A DNA stretch of 64,000 bases from Acidobacteriaceae bacterium (GCA_020247055.1 JADCJL010000108.1:54631-118630); one strand, 5' to 3'; shown: positions 1 to 10,907, numbered from the stretch's first letter. Numbers and translations are program-made. Notes: generated by a model from the letters alone, not told the origin.

Positions 1-2739
1 CGGGCGCTCGATTCGCTTTGCAAGCGGGCGTCGTGGGCGATTGAGGCCGGCTACTCGATTCTGATTTTGAGCGACCGCGGGATCAACGAAGATTCGGCGC
101 CGATTCCGTCGCTGCTCGCGTTGACGGCGGTGCATAATCATCTGATCCGCGAGGGGAGCCGGACGCGGGTGGCGCTGGTGATTGAGAGCGGCGAGCCGCG
201 GGAGGTGATGCATTTCTGCCTCCTGATTGGTTATGGCGCAAGCGCGGTAAACCCGTATCTGGCGATTGAGACGCTTGAGAACCTGGCGCTGCGGGGCCGG
301 TTGAACGTACCGTTTGATGTGGCCTTGAAGCACTTCAAGAAGGCGATCAACAAGGGCATGTTGAAGGTGTTTTCAAAGATGGGCATTTCGACGCTGCAGA
401 GCTACCGCGGCGCCCAGATCTTTGAAGCCATCGGGTTGAGTTCCGATCTGGTGCAGCAGTACTTCACCGGGACGCCGTCGCGGATTGAAGGGGTGGGGCT
501 CGCCGTGCTGGCCAGGGAGGCCAAGATGAAGCACGACCACGCGTACCGCCCGGTGACGGAGGCGGATACGGAGTTGGACGTGGGCGGAACGTATCAGTAC
601 CGGGTGCGCGGCGAGTATCACCTGCTGAATCCGCAGACGGTGAGTGCGGTGCAGCGGGCCGTGCGCACCGAGAGCTACGCGACCTACAAAGAGTACTCGG
701 ACCATGTGAACAAGCAGACGCGGGCGCTGTGTACGATTCGCGGGTTGCTGCAGTTCAAAGAAGGGCATCCGGTGCCGATCGAAGAGGTGGAACCGGCCAG
801 CGAGATCGTCAAGCGGTTTGCCACCGGGGCAATGTCGTTCGGGTCGATTTCGAAAGAGGCGCACGAGACGATCGCCGTGGCGATGAACCGCATTGGCGGG
901 CGCTCGAACACGGGCGAGGGGGGCGAGGACGAGATCCGTTTCCGGCCGATGGAGAACGGGGACTCGAAGCGGTCGTCCATCAAGCAGGTGGCAAGCGGCC
1001 GGTTCGGGGTGACGACGAATTACCTCGTAAATGCCGACGAGTTGCAGATCAAGATTTCGCAGGGCGCCAAGCCGGGCGAAGGCGGGCAGCTACCGGGCCA
1101 CAAGATCGACGAAGCGATTGCGAAGGTCCGGCATTCGACGCCGGGGGTGGGGCTGATTTCGCCGCCGCCGCACCACGACATCTACTCGATTGAAGACCTG
1201 GCGCAGCTGATCTTCGACCTCAAGAACGTGAACCCGAAGTCGCGGATTTCGGTGAAGCTGGTTTCTGAAGTCGGGGTCGGGACCGTGGCGGCCGGCGTAG
1301 CGAAGGCGCACGCCGACCTGGTGCTGATTTCGGGCGACTCGGGCGGGACGGGCGCGGCGCCGATGACGTCGATCCGTCACGCGGGCGTGCCTTGGGAGCT
1401 GGGCCTGGCCGAGACCCAGCAGGTGCTCGTGATGAACGACCTGCGGAGCCGGATCCGGGTGCAGACCGACGGGAAGCTGCAGACGGGCCGCGACGTGGCG
1501 ATTGCCGCGCTGTTGGGCGCCGAAGAGTATGGTTTCTCGACGACGCCGCTGATTACGATGGGCTGCATCATGATGCGGAAGTGCCATCTGAACACGTGCC
1601 CGGTGGGTATTGCGACGCAAGACCCGGCGCTGCGGGCCAAGTTCCAGGGCAAGCCGGAGGACCTGATCAACTTCTTCTTCTTCGTCGCGGAGGAGATGCG
1701 GGAGATCATGGCCAAGCTGGGCTTCCGGAAGGTGGACGAGATGGTGGGCCGCGTGGACATGCTCGAGGCGCGCGACGTGAGCTATCACTGGAAGGCGAGC
1801 GGCCTGGACCTGAGCGCGATTCTATACAACCCGCCGGTGCCTTCGAAGGTGGGGCGGCGGTGCCTGATCAGCCAGGACCACGGGCTAGCCGATGCGCTCG
1901 ACTACAAGCTGATCGACTTTGCCAAGCCCGCGCTCGAGAACGCCGAGAAGGTGGAGTTCAAGATGCCGATCAGGAACGTGCACCGGACGGTGGGCGCGAT
2001 GCTGTCGGGCGAGGTGGCCAAGCGTTACGGGTCCGCAGGGCTGCCGGACGATACGATCAAGTTTGAGTTCCACGGTTCGGCCGGGCAGAGCTTTGGCGCG
2101 TTTTTGTCGCGCGGGGTGACGCTGGAGCTCGAAGGCGATGCCAACGACTACGTGGGCAAGGGGATGTCGGGCGGCAAGGTGATTGTATACCCGCCGAAGA
2201 ACTCCTCTTTTGTACCGGAAGACAACATTCTGGTGGGCAACGTGGTGCTCTACGGGGCTACGACCGGTGAGGCGTATTTCAACGGCATGGCCGGGGAGCG
2301 TTTCGCGGTACGGAACTCGGGAGCGACGGCGGTGGTGGAAGGCGTGGGCGACCACGGCTGCGAGTACATGACCAAGGGATTGGTGGTGTGCCTGGGTAAG
2401 GCGGGCAAGAACTTCGCGGCGGGCATGAGCGGCGGCATTGCTTATGTGCTCGACGAATCGGGCGAGTTCTGCCGGACGCGCTGCAACCGTTCGGGGGTGG
2501 ACCTTGAACCGGTGGAAGACGCGGCCGATATTCAGGTGCTGCGGAATCTGATCGAGCGGCATGTGCGCTATACCGGCAGCCCGCGCGGCCGCTGGATCCT
2601 GGCCAACTGGGGCACGATGCTGCCGCAGTTTGTAAAGGTATTCCCGCACGAATTGAAGCGCGTGGCCGGGGTGCCGCGGCGCGAGACCCCGTACTTTGTT
2701 CCTGGCGCGGCGCAGGGAGGACAGGTGATTCATGGGTAA
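1..2739 (+). CDS. gltB: Glutamate synthase large subunit, C-terminal part (5' end outside window)
   Basis: Frame is open from base 1 ([40 protein letters not shown]). GltS core [36 protein letters not shown] and C-terminal GXGXG-type domain; followed by gltD. Confidence 0.97.
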   Translation, partial: RALDSLCKRASWAIEAGYSILILSDRGINEDSAPIPSLLALTAVHNHLIREGSRTRVALVIESGEPREVMHFCLLIGYGASAVNPYLAIETLENLALRGRLNVPFDVALKHFKKAINKGMLKVFSKMGISTLQSYRGAQIFEAIGLSSDLVQQYFTGTPSRIEGVGLAVLAREAKMKHDHAYRPVTEADTELDVGGTYQYRVRGEYHLLNPQTVSAVQRAVRTESYATYKEYSDHVNKQTRALCTIRGLLQFKEGHPVPIEEVEPASEIVKRFATGAMSFGSISKEAHETIAVAMNRIGGRSNTGEGGEDEIRFRPMENGDSKRSSIKQVASGRFGVTTNYLVNADELQIKISQGAKPGEGGQLPGHKIDEAIAKVRHSTPGVGLISPPPHHDIYSIEDLAQLIFDLKNVNPKSRISVKLVSEVGVGTVAAGVAKAHADLVLISGDSGGTGAAPMTSIRHAGVPWELGLAETQQVLVMNDLRSRIRVQTDGKLQTGRDVAIAALLGAEEYGFSTTPLITMGCIMMRKCHLNTCPVGIATQDPALRAKFQGKPEDLINFFFFVAEEMREIMAKLGFRKVDEMVGRVDMLEARDVSYHWKASGLDLSAILYNPPVPSKVGRRCLISQDHGLADALDYKLIDFAKPALENAEKVEFKMPIRNVHRTVGAMLSGEVAKRYGSAGLPDDTIKFEFHGSAGQSFGAFLSRGVTLELEGDANDYVGKGMSGGKVIVYPPKNSSFVPEDNILVGNVVLYGATTGEAYFNGMAGERFAVRNSGATAVVEGVGDHGCEYMTKGLVVCLGKAGKNFAAGMSGGIAYVLDESGEFCRTRCNRSGVDLEPVEDAADIQVLRNLIERHVRYTGSPRGRWILANWGTMLPQFVKVFPHELKRVAGVPRRETPYFVPGAAQGGQVIHG

Positions 2740-4156
2740 GGTAACTGGATTTATCGAGTTTGAGCGGGAAGTCCCCACGCGGCGGCCGGTGGCCGAGCGA
2801 GTGAACGACTGGAAGGAGATCTACGAGCCGTTTCCCCTCGTGAAGGTGCAGACGCAGGGGGCGCGGTGCATGGACTGCGGCGTGCCGTTTTGTCATAACG
2901 GTTGCCCGCTGAATAACATCATTCCGGACTGGAACGACCTGGCTTACCGGGACCGTTGGCGGGACGCCATCCGCGTGCTGCATTCGACGAATAACTTCCC
3001 CGAATTTACCGGTCGCATCTGTCCGGCACCTTGCGAGGCGGCCTGCGTGCTGGGGATCAACGAGCCGCCGGTGGCGATTAAGACAATCGAGCGGACCATT
3101 ATTGACCATGCGTGGGAGGAGGGCTGGATTGTGCCGGAACCGCCCGAGACCCGGACGGGGAGGAAGGTGGCCGTGGTGGGCAGCGGGCCGGCGGGCATGG
3201 CAGCGGCGCAGCAGTTGAACCGGGCCGGGCACAGCGTGACGCTGTTTGAGAAGAACGACCGGATTGGCGGGCTGATGCGGTACGGGATCCCGGACTTCAA
3301 GATGGAGAAGCACCATATTGACCGCCGGGTGGAGCAGATGAAGGCCGAGGGCGTGGAGTTTGTCGTGAACGCCCACGTGGGGCATAACGTGTCGGTCGAG
3401 GAGCTGCGGAAGAACTTTGACGCCGTGCTACTGACCGGTGGTTCGGAGGCGCCGCGGGACATCAAGGCCCCGGGGCGGGAGCTGAAGGGCATCTACTTTG
3501 CGATGGAGTGGCTGCCGAACCAGAACAAGCGGGTGGCGGGCGATACGGTGAAGGGCGAGTTTGATGTCCTGGCAACCGACAGGCACGTCATCATCATCGG
3601 CGGCGGCGACACGGGGGCGGACTGCCTGGGCACGTCGCACCGGCACAAGTGCAAGAGCGTGACGCAGTTTGAACTGATGCCGATGCCGCCGGCGCAGCGG
3701 TCTCCGAACACGCCGTGGCCGATGTGGCCGCTCATGCTGCGGACCGAGAGTGCACACGAAGAGGGCGGACGGCGGGAGTGGTCGATCCTGACGACGAAGT
3801 TTGAAGGCGACGAGGAGGGCAACGTCCGGAAGCTGCACACGGTGAAGGTGGGTCCGGCGCCGAAGTTTGAACCGATTCCGGGTTCCGAGCAGGTATGGGA
3901 CGCCGATCTGGTGCTGCTGGCGATGGGCTTTTTGGGTCCGGTGAAGGGCGGCATGCTGGAGCAGTTGGGCGTGGAGCTCGATAACCGCGGCAACGTGAAG
4001 TGCGATGAGGGTTATATGTCGTCGGTGCCGGGGGTGTTTGCGGCGGGCGACATGCGGCGCGGGCAGTCGCTGGTGGTTTGGGCGATTGCGGAGGGCCGGA
4101 AGGCGGCGCGCGGCGTAGACGCGTGGTTGATGGGCGAGAGCAAGCTGCCGGGGTGA
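2732..4156 (+). CDS. gltD: Glutamate synthase small subunit (NADPH)
   Basis: [56 protein letters not shown]; overlaps the gltB end by 8 nt. Confidence 0.97.
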   Translation: MGKVTGFIEFEREVPTRRPVAERVNDWKEIYEPFPLVKVQTQGARCMDCGVPFCHNGCPLNNIIPDWNDLAYRDRWRDAIRVLHSTNNFPEFTGRICPAPCEAACVLGINEPPVAIKTIERTIIDHAWEEGWIVPEPPETRTGRKVAVVGSGPAGMAAAQQLNRAGHSVTLFEKNDRIGGLMRYGIPDFKMEKHHIDRRVEQMKAEGVEFVVNAHVGHNVSVEELRKNFDAVLLTGGSEAPRDIKAPGRELKGIYFAMEWLPNQNKRVAGDTVKGEFDVLATDRHVIIIGGGDTGADCLGTSHRHKCKSVTQFELMPMPPAQRSPNTPWPMWPLMLRTESAHEEGGRREWSILTTKFEGDEEGNVRKLHTVKVGPAPKFEPIPGSEQVWDADLVLLAMGFLGPVKGGMLEQLGVELDNRGNVKCDEGYMSSVPGVFAAGDMRRGQSLVVWAIAEGRKAARGVDAWLMGESKLPG

Positions 4157-4165
4157 TGGGCTAGC

Positions 4166-4199
4166 GGCTGCTTCCGGGGTTAGCGCCCCGGAAGCAGCA
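4166..4199. terminator. Putative bidirectional terminator hairpin between convergent gltD and DUF2442
   Basis: 13-bp perfect inverted repeat gctgcttccgggg (4167-4179) / ccccggaagcagc (4186-4198), 6-nt loop; no clear T tract. Confidence 0.45.
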
Positions 4200-4413
4200 T
4201 TTCGCCGATGCCGAGATCTTCATCGAGCAAGGGCCAGCGGATGGAGTAGCCGCTCGGGGAGAGCTGACAGCGCATCCTTTCGACGCTGGTGGCCTGGCCG
4301 AGGCGCTCGGAGATCAACTCCCAGCGGAGGTCGGTTTTGCCGCGGTGGGTGAGGATGGAGAGGTGGCTTTCGCTTGCGCTGATTTCGCGGGCGAGGATGG
4401 CGTTAGAAGGCAC
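4180..4413 (-). CDS. DUF2442-like small protein (GTG start)
   Basis: 77-aa product VPSNAILAREISASESHLSILTHRGKTDLRWELISERLGQATSVERMRCQLSPSGYSIRWPLLDEDLGIGEMLLPGR; RWP-LDEDLGIGEMLL tail typical of DUF2442; overlaps the upstream DUF4160 gene. Confidence 0.7.
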   Translation of the reverse strand: MPSNAILAREISASESHLSILTHRGKTDLRWELISERLGQATSVERMRCQLSPSGYSIRWPLLDEDLGIGEMLLPGR

Positions 4414-4663
4414 GGCGCCCTCCGAACAGTTCATACCAGCCGTTGGCGATTTCGTCGAAGTGGGTATAAACGATCCGCCGGGCGTCGCGGCGGGAGCGCG
4501 TCGTGAGGTTGTGCTCGAAGTCCTCTTCGATGACAAACTGGTCCGGATGGAGCCAGAACTTGCACTCGCTGTTCCCTTTCTGCACGTAGACGTGCATGGG
4601 TTCTTCGCCTTCGTTCGAGTTGAAGTAACAACCCCAGCCCTGCACCTGGAGCACTGTAGGCAT
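4403..4663 (-). CDS. DUF4160 domain protein
   Basis: 86 aa MPTVLQVQGWGCYFNSNEGEEPMHVYVQKGNSECKFWL...; start ATG at 4661-4663; internal start within the longer track ORF 4403-5107. Confidence 0.75.
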   Translation of the reverse strand: MPTVLQVQGWGCYFNSNEGEEPMHVYVQKGNSECKFWLHPDQFVIEEDFEHNLTTRSRRDARRIVYTHFDEIANGWYELFGGRRAF

Positions 4664-4719
4664 ACTCGACCTCCTGATCGAAGTCAGTATAGTACAGCGG
4701 GTCCGGGCAGGGCCGGAGG

Positions 4720-5328
4720 TTAGCGCGGTGCTTCCGAAGAGCCGGCGGCCGGAGCGGGCGCGGGGGCTGCTTTCTTGGCAGGGGTGTCCTTCTTGAGGGG
4801 ACTGATAAGGATATGGGCGTTGCGGCCTTCGAGGCGCGGTGTGCCTTCGACGATGCCATGGGACTTCAAGTCGGCGGCGAAGCGGAGCAGGAGTTTCTGG
4901 CCGAGATCGACGTGGGCGATCTCGCGACCGCGGAACTGCACGACCGCCTTGACGCGGTTGCCTTCCCCGAGGAAGCGGATGGCGTGGTTCTTTTTGAAGT
5001 CGTAGTCGTGGTCGTCGGTATTGGGCCGGAACTTCAGCTCTTTGACGTGGATGACGTGCTGTTTGCGCTTGGCGTCGTGCGACTTCTTTTTCTGCTCGTA
5101 CTGCCACTGGCCATAGTCCATGGCCTTGGCGACGGGCGGCTCGGCGGTGGGCGCGATGACGATCAGATCCAGTCCGAGGTCTTTGGCCTTCCGCACGGCG
5201 GCCGGGGTGGGCATAACCTCCACGGTGCCATCCGGAAAAACGGCGCGCACTTCGCGCGCTCGGATTGCTTCATTGACGTTCTCTCGAATCTTGGGGCGCG
5301 GAAGACGGAAGGGTCGGTTTGGATACAT
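4720..5328 (-). CDS. infC: Translation initiation factor IF-3 with Ala/Pro-rich C-terminal tail
   Basis: RENVNEAIRAREVRAVFPDG..., AKAMDYGQWQYEQKKKSHDAKRKQ, KELKFRPNTDDHDYDFKKNHAIRFL. Confidence 0.95.
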   Translation of the reverse strand: MYPNRPFRLPRPKIRENVNEAIRAREVRAVFPDGTVEVMPTPAAVRKAKDLGLDLIVIAPTAEPPVAKAMDYGQWQYEQKKKSHDAKRKQHVIHVKELKFRPNTDDHDYDFKKNHAIRFLGEGNRVKAVVQFRGREIAHVDLGQKLLLRFAADLKSHGIVEGTPRLEGRNAHILISPLKKDTPAKKAAPAPAPAAGSSEAPR

Positions 5329-5439
5329 TCAGATCGTATCCCTAGTGTAATAGGAACCAGCTGTCAAGTCTATCCCGCATTTTTTTACTTTGGCCGCGGT
5401 ATGGCGGCGGGAGATTCCGCGTACTATAGTGGCATTGCT

Positions 5440-7002
5440 ATGAGTCTGGCTCCCGGGCAACAAATTGGCGACTACCGCATCCTGCAGGAATTGGGTGCAG
5501 GGGGAATGGGTAAGGTCTTTAAGGTGCAGAACGTCATCTCGGACCGGTTGGAGGCGATGAAGGTTCTGCTGCCGGATCTGAGCGGCAACACGGAGCTCGC
5601 CGACCGGTTTCTGCGCGAGATCAAGGTACAGGCGAGTCTCGAGCATCCGAATATTGCGCGGCTGCACACGGCGATGCGCGACGGCAACCAGCTGCTGATG
5701 CTAATGGAGTTCGTCGAGGGGCGGACGGTGGAGAGCCTGTTTACGCCGGAGCGCCCGCTGCCGCTCGACTATGCGGTGTGGTGCTCGATGCAGGTGCTGA
5801 GCGCGCTCGGGTACGCGCACGAGCGGGGCATTGTGCACCGGGACATCAAGCCTTCGAACATGATGCTGACAAGCCAGGGGCAGATCAAGCTGCTGGACTT
5901 TGGCATTGCGCGGGTGGTGAACGATCCCTCGCTGACGCAGACGCGGCAGACGATGGGGTCGCTGTTCTACATGTCGCCGGAGCAGATTAACGGGCAGCCG
6001 GTGGATTCGCGGTCGGACCTGTATTCGCTGGGGATCTCGCTCTACCAGATGGTGACCGGGCGGAAGCCGTTTGAGGGGACGAGCGAGTTTTCAATAATGG
6101 CGGCGCACATGCAGCAGCAGTCGATTCCGCCGATTCAGCTGGATCCTTCAATGCCGCAGGCGTTGAACGATGTGATTTTGCGGGCGATGGCCAAGGACGC
6201 TAATCAGCGTTATCAAAGCGCGGGGGAGTTTTACGCGGCGCTCGACGGGGTGCTGCGGGTGCTGCAGGGCGGGGGGGCGGCGGCTCCGGCAGCGGTCGCG
6301 CCGCAGGCGCCGGCGGTGGCGGCGGCTACGCCTTCGTCCGGGGGCGGCGGGTTGGCGCTGAAGCTGGGTGCGGTGGCGCTGTTGGTGGCGTTGGTGGCGG
6401 GGGGCGGGTTGGTTTGGTGGAAGCTGCGCAGACCGGCGGCCGAGCCGGTGGTGACCGAACCGGCAGCGGCAGCGCCAGCGGTGGTGGCGGCTCCGGAGGG
6501 AAGGAGCGAACCGTCGGCGGAGACCGCTGCGCCGGTGGCGGCGGAACCAGCTAAACCAGCGGCGGCGCCCGCGCAGGGGACGGCCGTCCAACGGCTGGGC
6601 AAGCTGCCGCCGGAGCTGACAGCCACAAGGACGGCGGAACCGGCACCTTCGGCGCCAGTGGCTCCGGCGGCAGCTCCAGTGGGGGCGGTCGCCGCGCCCG
6701 TGGCGACACCGGCGGCGCCGCCGCGTTTGGGCGCCGCAGAGGCGTCCGAGTTGCGGGTGCGGCGGGTGCGGGTTCAGTCGCGCCTCGAGGCGTGCAAGGC
6801 GGCGATGAATAATCTGCGGGAGACGCTGGCGAGCCAGGGACTGAAACCGCGGGGAGACATCGCGGCGCTGCTCGAGACGGTGGCGAGTGAGATCGGCGAG
6901 GGGGAAGCGGCCATGCAGGGGGCGGACGCCGAGGCGGCGCGGCAGCACTTTTCGGTGGCCGAGCAGGCGCTTCGGAAGGCCGAGCGGTTCTTCAACCTGT
7001 AG
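5440..7002 (+). CDS. Serine/threonine protein kinase, single TM, Ala/Pro-rich linker
   Basis: Hanks motifs GAGGMGKVFKV, HRDIKPSNMM, LDFGIAR, MSPEQ; TM LGAVALLVALVAGGGLVWW. Start placed at ATG 5440; the track ORF from 4813 runs antisense through infC. Confidence 0.93.
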   Translation: MSLAPGQQIGDYRILQELGAGGMGKVFKVQNVISDRLEAMKVLLPDLSGNTELADRFLREIKVQASLEHPNIARLHTAMRDGNQLLMLMEFVEGRTVESLFTPERPLPLDYAVWCSMQVLSALGYAHERGIVHRDIKPSNMMLTSQGQIKLLDFGIARVVNDPSLTQTRQTMGSLFYMSPEQINGQPVDSRSDLYSLGISLYQMVTGRKPFEGTSEFSIMAAHMQQQSIPPIQLDPSMPQALNDVILRAMAKDANQRYQSAGEFYAALDGVLRVLQGGGAAAPAAVAPQAPAVAAATPSSGGGGLALKLGAVALLVALVAGGGLVWWKLRRPAAEPVVTEPAAAAPAVVAAPEGRSEPSAETAAPVAAEPAKPAAAPAQGTAVQRLGKLPPELTATRTAEPAPSAPVAPAAAPVGAVAAPVATPAAPPRLGAAEASELRVRRVRVQSRLEACKAAMNNLRETLASQGLKPRGDIAALLETVASEIGEGEAAMQGADAEAARQHFSVAEQALRKAERFFNL

Positions 7003-7007
7003 GCTGT

Positions 7008-9404
7008 TTACTCGCCGCGAAGGGCCGTGGCGGGGTCGATGCGGGTGGCGCGCCAGGCGGGCAGAAAGGTGGCCAGGGCGGCGACGAGGGTCAGCAGCAG
7101 GGCGACGGCAGAGTAGACGAGCGGGTTCCAGGCGCTGATGCCGTAGAGAACCGCCGCGAGGGCCTGACCGGCAAGGGCGGCGAGGATGAGGCCGGCACCG
7201 ATACCGCAGGTGGCCAAGCGGAGGCCCTGGCCCATCACCAGGCGGAGGATCTGAGCGGGTGCAGCGCCGAGGGCAAGGCGAATGCCGAGTTCCTTCGAGC
7301 GGCGAGTGATCGAGTAGGTCATGACGCCGTAGATGCCGATGGTGGCCAGCAGTAGAGCGGCGGCGGCAAACAGGAGGGTGACCAGGCTGAGCAGGCGGGA
7401 GGCGGCGATGGATTCGTGGACGACGTCGTCCATGGAGCGGATGCGGTTGAGGGGAATAGTGGGATCGAGCTGGCGCATCTCCTGTTTGAGGGCACCGGCG
7501 ATTTGCGACGGAGCGAGGGGGGAGCGGAGGGCAATAGTGAGAGTGGGATAGGGCATCTGGGCGAAGGGGATGTAGACTTCGGCGCGAGGTTCGTCGGCGA
7601 GGCCGCGGCGACGGATCCCCCCGACGATGCCGACGACTTCGCCCGTCCAGTCGGCGCCGTAGGAGAGGGTGATCTTGCGTCCGATCGGGTTTTGGCCGGG
7701 AAAGAACTGGCGGGCCATCGGGGCGGAGAGAATGACGACGCGCGGGGAATCCTTCGCGTCGCGGGGGTCGAAGAGGCGTCCAGCGAGCAGGGGGATACGG
7801 AAGGTCTCGAAGTATCCGGGAGTGACCGAGACGTTGCCGACGGCGGGCTTGACGGCGGGCGGCGGCTCGCCGGGGATGGTGAGATCCATGAAAGAGTAGA
7901 CGCCGCCGAGAGGGGGGAAGATGGTGGCGGCGGCGGATTGGACGCCGGGGAGGGCGCGGATGCGGTCGAGGTAGTTTTGGACGAACTGGGCGGCCGCATC
8001 GGGGGAGGCGAAGCGTCGGGTAGGCAGGGAGAGATCGAGGACGGTGACGCTGCCGGTACGGAAGCCGGCGTCGACGGCGAGGAGACGGCGGACGCTTTCG
8101 AGCAGGAGTCCCGCGCCGATGAGGAGGAAGGAGGCGAGGGCGACTTCGGCGATGACGAGGGCGCCGCGCAGGCTGCTTTGGCGGCGGCCGGCGGTGGCGC
8201 CGCGTCCGCCGGCGGTTTGGAGGTCAGTGGCGAAAAGGGCGGGGGCGAGGCCGAACAGAAGGGCGGTGACGGTGACAAGGGCAACCGTGAAGGCGATGGA
8301 GGCGCCGTCGAGTTGGAGTTCGTCGAGACGGGGCAGGGACGGCAGAGACAGCACGCGGAGGAGGCGGACGGCCCACCAGGCGAGGAGGAGGCCGAGGGCG
8401 CCGCCGAGGGCGGCGAGGGCGAAGCTTTCCGTGAGGAGTTGGCGAAGGAGGCGGGCGCGGGGGGCACCGAGGGCGGAGCGGATGGCGAACTCCCGCTGGC
8501 GGCTGGCGGCGCGGGCGAGCAGGAGGTTGGCGAGGTTGCCACAGACGGTGAGCAGGAGTACGCCAACGGCGACGGCGAGCAGGTAGAGCATGGGCCGGAC
8601 TTCGCCGGTGATGGCGTGGGCGAGGGTTTCAACGGCGGCGCGGTAGCCGCGGTTGGTTTGGGGGTAGAGCTGTTCGTTGCGCTCGCCGAGGGCGAGGATC
8701 TCCTGGCGGGCGGCTTCGACGGTGGCGCCGGAACGGAGACGGCCGATGGCTTTATAGATATGAGCGTCGCGGAGGCGGGAGTTGGGGGAGCCGACGGGGA
8801 TGGGGGTCCAGCCAGCGGCGGGTTGGGGGAACTGGAAGCTGGGCGGCATGATGCCGATGACTTCGTAGTCGTTGGCATTGAGGGTGATTTTTTTGCCTAG
8901 GATGGCGGGGTCGCCGCCGTGGCGGCTGAGCCACCAGGAGTGGGAGAGGACGATCAGGCGGTGTTGTCCGGCTTGGTCTTCGCCGGCGGCAAAGGTGCGG
9001 CCGTGGAGGGGCCGGGCGCCGAGGAGGGCGAAGAAGTTGAAGTTGGTGGCGATGGTTTCGACCTGTTCGGGTTCGCCGGCGCCGGAGTAGATGGGGCGGT
9101 CGGGGTAGAAGGAGTAGGCAGCGAGGGCGACAAGGGTTTGGGAGTGCTGGCGGTAGTCGAGGAGGTCGGGCATGGAGATGCCCTGCTGCTCTTTGCCGTC
9201 AAGGGTGGGGACGCCGGAGAGGTGGACGAGGGAGTCGGGCTGGTCGTAGGGGAGGGGCCGCAGGAGGAGGCTATTGACGAGGGCAAAGATGGTGATGTTG
9301 GCGCCGATTCCCAGCGCCAGCGTCAGTAGGGCGACTGAGGCGAAACCGGGCTGCTTGACGAGCAGGCGGATGGCGAAGCGGAGATCGTCCGGGATGGCTG
9401 GCAA
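7008..9404 (-). CDS. ADOP-family ABC transporter permease (MacB/FtsX-like)
   Basis: DLRFAIRLLVKQPGFASVALLTLALGIGANITIFALVNSLLLRPLPY; RRSKELGIRLALGAAPAQILRLVMGQGL near the C-terminus. Confidence 0.93.
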   Translation of the reverse strand: MPAIPDDLRFAIRLLVKQPGFASVALLTLALGIGANITIFALVNSLLLRPLPYDQPDSLVHLSGVPTLDGKEQQGISMPDLLDYRQHSQTLVALAAYSFYPDRPIYSGAGEPEQVETIATNFNFFALLGARPLHGRTFAAGEDQAGQHRLIVLSHSWWLSRHGGDPAILGKKITLNANDYEVIGIMPPSFQFPQPAAGWTPIPVGSPNSRLRDAHIYKAIGRLRSGATVEAARQEILALGERNEQLYPQTNRGYRAAVETLAHAITGEVRPMLYLLAVAVGVLLLTVCGNLANLLLARAASRQREFAIRSALGAPRARLLRQLLTESFALAALGGALGLLLAWWAVRLLRVLSLPSLPRLDELQLDGASIAFTVALVTVTALLFGLAPALFATDLQTAGGRGATAGRRQSSLRGALVIAEVALASFLLIGAGLLLESVRRLLAVDAGFRTGSVTVLDLSLPTRRFASPDAAAQFVQNYLDRIRALPGVQSAAATIFPPLGGVYSFMDLTIPGEPPPAVKPAVGNVSVTPGYFETFRIPLLAGRLFDPRDAKDSPRVVILSAPMARQFFPGQNPIGRKITLSYGADWTGEVVGIVGGIRRRGLADEPRAEVYIPFAQMPYPTLTIALRSPLAPSQIAGALKQEMRQLDPTIPLNRIRSMDDVVHESIAASRLLSLVTLLFAAAALLLATIGIYGVMTYSITRRSKELGIRLALGAAPAQILRLVMGQGLRLATCGIGAGLILAALAGQALAAVLYGISAWNPLVYSAVALLLTLVAALATFLPAWRATRIDPATALRGE

Positions 9405-9493
9405 GGGGAAGATTCATGGGTAGGATCGCACAAACTGAGGAGTTTTTGCGGAATGTTGCTGGATGGGTGTCGAACGCGCTATCCTATTTTCTT

Positions 9494-9570
9494 CGGGGCG
9501 TGGCTCAGCCTGGTAGAGCGCCTGGTTCGGGACCAGGAGGCCGGAGGTTCGAATCCTCTCGCCCCGACCA
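9494..9570 (+). tRNA. tRNA-Pro (anticodon CGG), CCA encoded
   Basis: cggggcg...cgccccg acceptor pairing, anticodon arm cctggTTCGGGAccagg, T-arm ggaggTTCGAATcctct, acca 3' end. Confidence 0.95.
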
Positions 9571-9914
9571 TTTCTTGATTCTGCGCTTTCAATAGACCAG
9601 CGGTTGGCAGTAAAGAACTACCAACTCATTCGAGGCGCTTGAACCTTTGGGTGACCTAATCGGGCAAACGGTAACTACGCCGCCCAGTCGGGGGCTGTTT
9701 GTTCAAGCACGCCGGGGTTTTCCTTTTCACCGTACCTGCTTCAGGACAGAGCTTAGTGTCCCGGGTGGCACGGCGCGGTGCTTTTCGAGCGCCGCCATTC
9801 CGTCGCGAACCTTCATCTATTTTACTCCCGCCGCTCTTTTGTTCTCCCGCCATCGCCCACCGTGGACCGCACGGTGCCGATTCGGCGCAGATTCGGGGAT
9901 AATCGAACTGTACT

Positions 9915-10907
9915 ATGCCCATTGCATCCTCCCGCCGTATTCTGGTCACCGGCGGTGCCGGCATGATCGGCAGCGCCATCGTCTGGCGGCTGAATCAACT
10001 CGGCTACCAGAACATCCTCGTCGCCGACCGCCTCGACCTTTCTGAAAAATGGCGGAACCTCGTGCCGCTGCGGTTCCTGGACTACATCGACGGCGAAGAC
10101 CTGCTCACCGCCCTGCCGCAACTGGACGACGTCGATACGATCTTCCACCTCGGCGCCTGCTCCGCCACTACCGAGAAAGACTCCGCATTTCTCATGCGCA
10201 ACAACTTCGCCTACACGAAGACGCTGGCGCACTGGGCGCTGGCCAAAGACGCCCGCTTCGTCTACGCCTCCTCGGCCGCTACCTATGGCGCCCGCGAAGA
10301 TGACTTCCGCGAAGACCTGCCGCTCGATTCCCTCCGCCCGCTCAATATGTACGGCTACTCGAAGCACCTGTTCGACCAGTACGCCCTCGCTGCGGGCTTC
10401 GCCGAGCGGGTGGTTGGCCTGAAGTACTTCAACGTCTTCGGCCCGAACGAAGATCACAAAGGCGATATGCGCAGCGTCGTGCACAAAGCCTTCCACCAAA
10501 TCCGCTCCACCGGCAAGCTCGAACTCTTCCGCAGCCACCGGCCCGATTTCGCCGACGGCTGCCAGCAGCGCGACTTTCTATACGTCAAAGACGCCGTCGC
10601 CATGTCGATTCACCTGGCGGATTCGCCTACCGCCGGCGGCCTGTTCAACCTCGGCTCCGGCCACGCCCATACCTGGCTCGACCTCGGCCGCGCCATCTTC
10701 GCCGCCCTCGATCTCGAACCGAACATCGAGTTCATCCCCATGCCCGAGCAGCTGCGCGGCAAGTACCAATACCGCACCTGCGCAACCATCAACAAGCTGC
10801 GTGAGGCCGGCTACGCGCCGCCCATTACGCCGCTCGCCGACTCGGTGGCCGACTACATCCGCAACTATCTGAACCACGACCGGCGGCTAGGCGACGAGTC
10901 GCTCTAG
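9915..10907 (+). CDS. hldD: ADP-L-glycero-D-manno-heptose 6-epimerase
   Basis: ILVTGGAGMIGSAIVWRLN, YASSAATYG, LNMYGYSKHLFD, KYFNVFGPNEDHKGDMRSVVHKAF. Confidence 0.92.
   Translation: MPIASSRRILVTGGAGMIGSAIVWRLNQLGYQNILVADRLDLSEKWRNLVPLRFLDYIDGEDLLTALPQLDDVDTIFHLGACSATTEKDSAFLMRNNFAYTKTLAHWALAKDARFVYASSAATYGAREDDFREDLPLDSLRPLNMYGYSKHLFDQYALAAGFAERVVGLKYFNVFGPNEDHKGDMRSVVHKAFHQIRSTGKLELFRSHRPDFADGCQQRDFLYVKDAVAMSIHLADSPTAGGLFNLGSGHAHTWLDLGRAIFAALDLEPNIEFIPMPEQLRGKYQYRTCATINKLREAGYAPPITPLADSVADYIRNYLNHDRRLGDESL

Noticed and set aside
4813-5439. N-terminal extension of the kinase ORF in the track
   Set aside because: It runs antisense through infC; the kinase domain starts naturally at ATG 5440.
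9571-9914. Overlapping short ORFs between tRNA-Pro and hldD
   Set aside because: No recognisable motifs and mutually overlapping frames.
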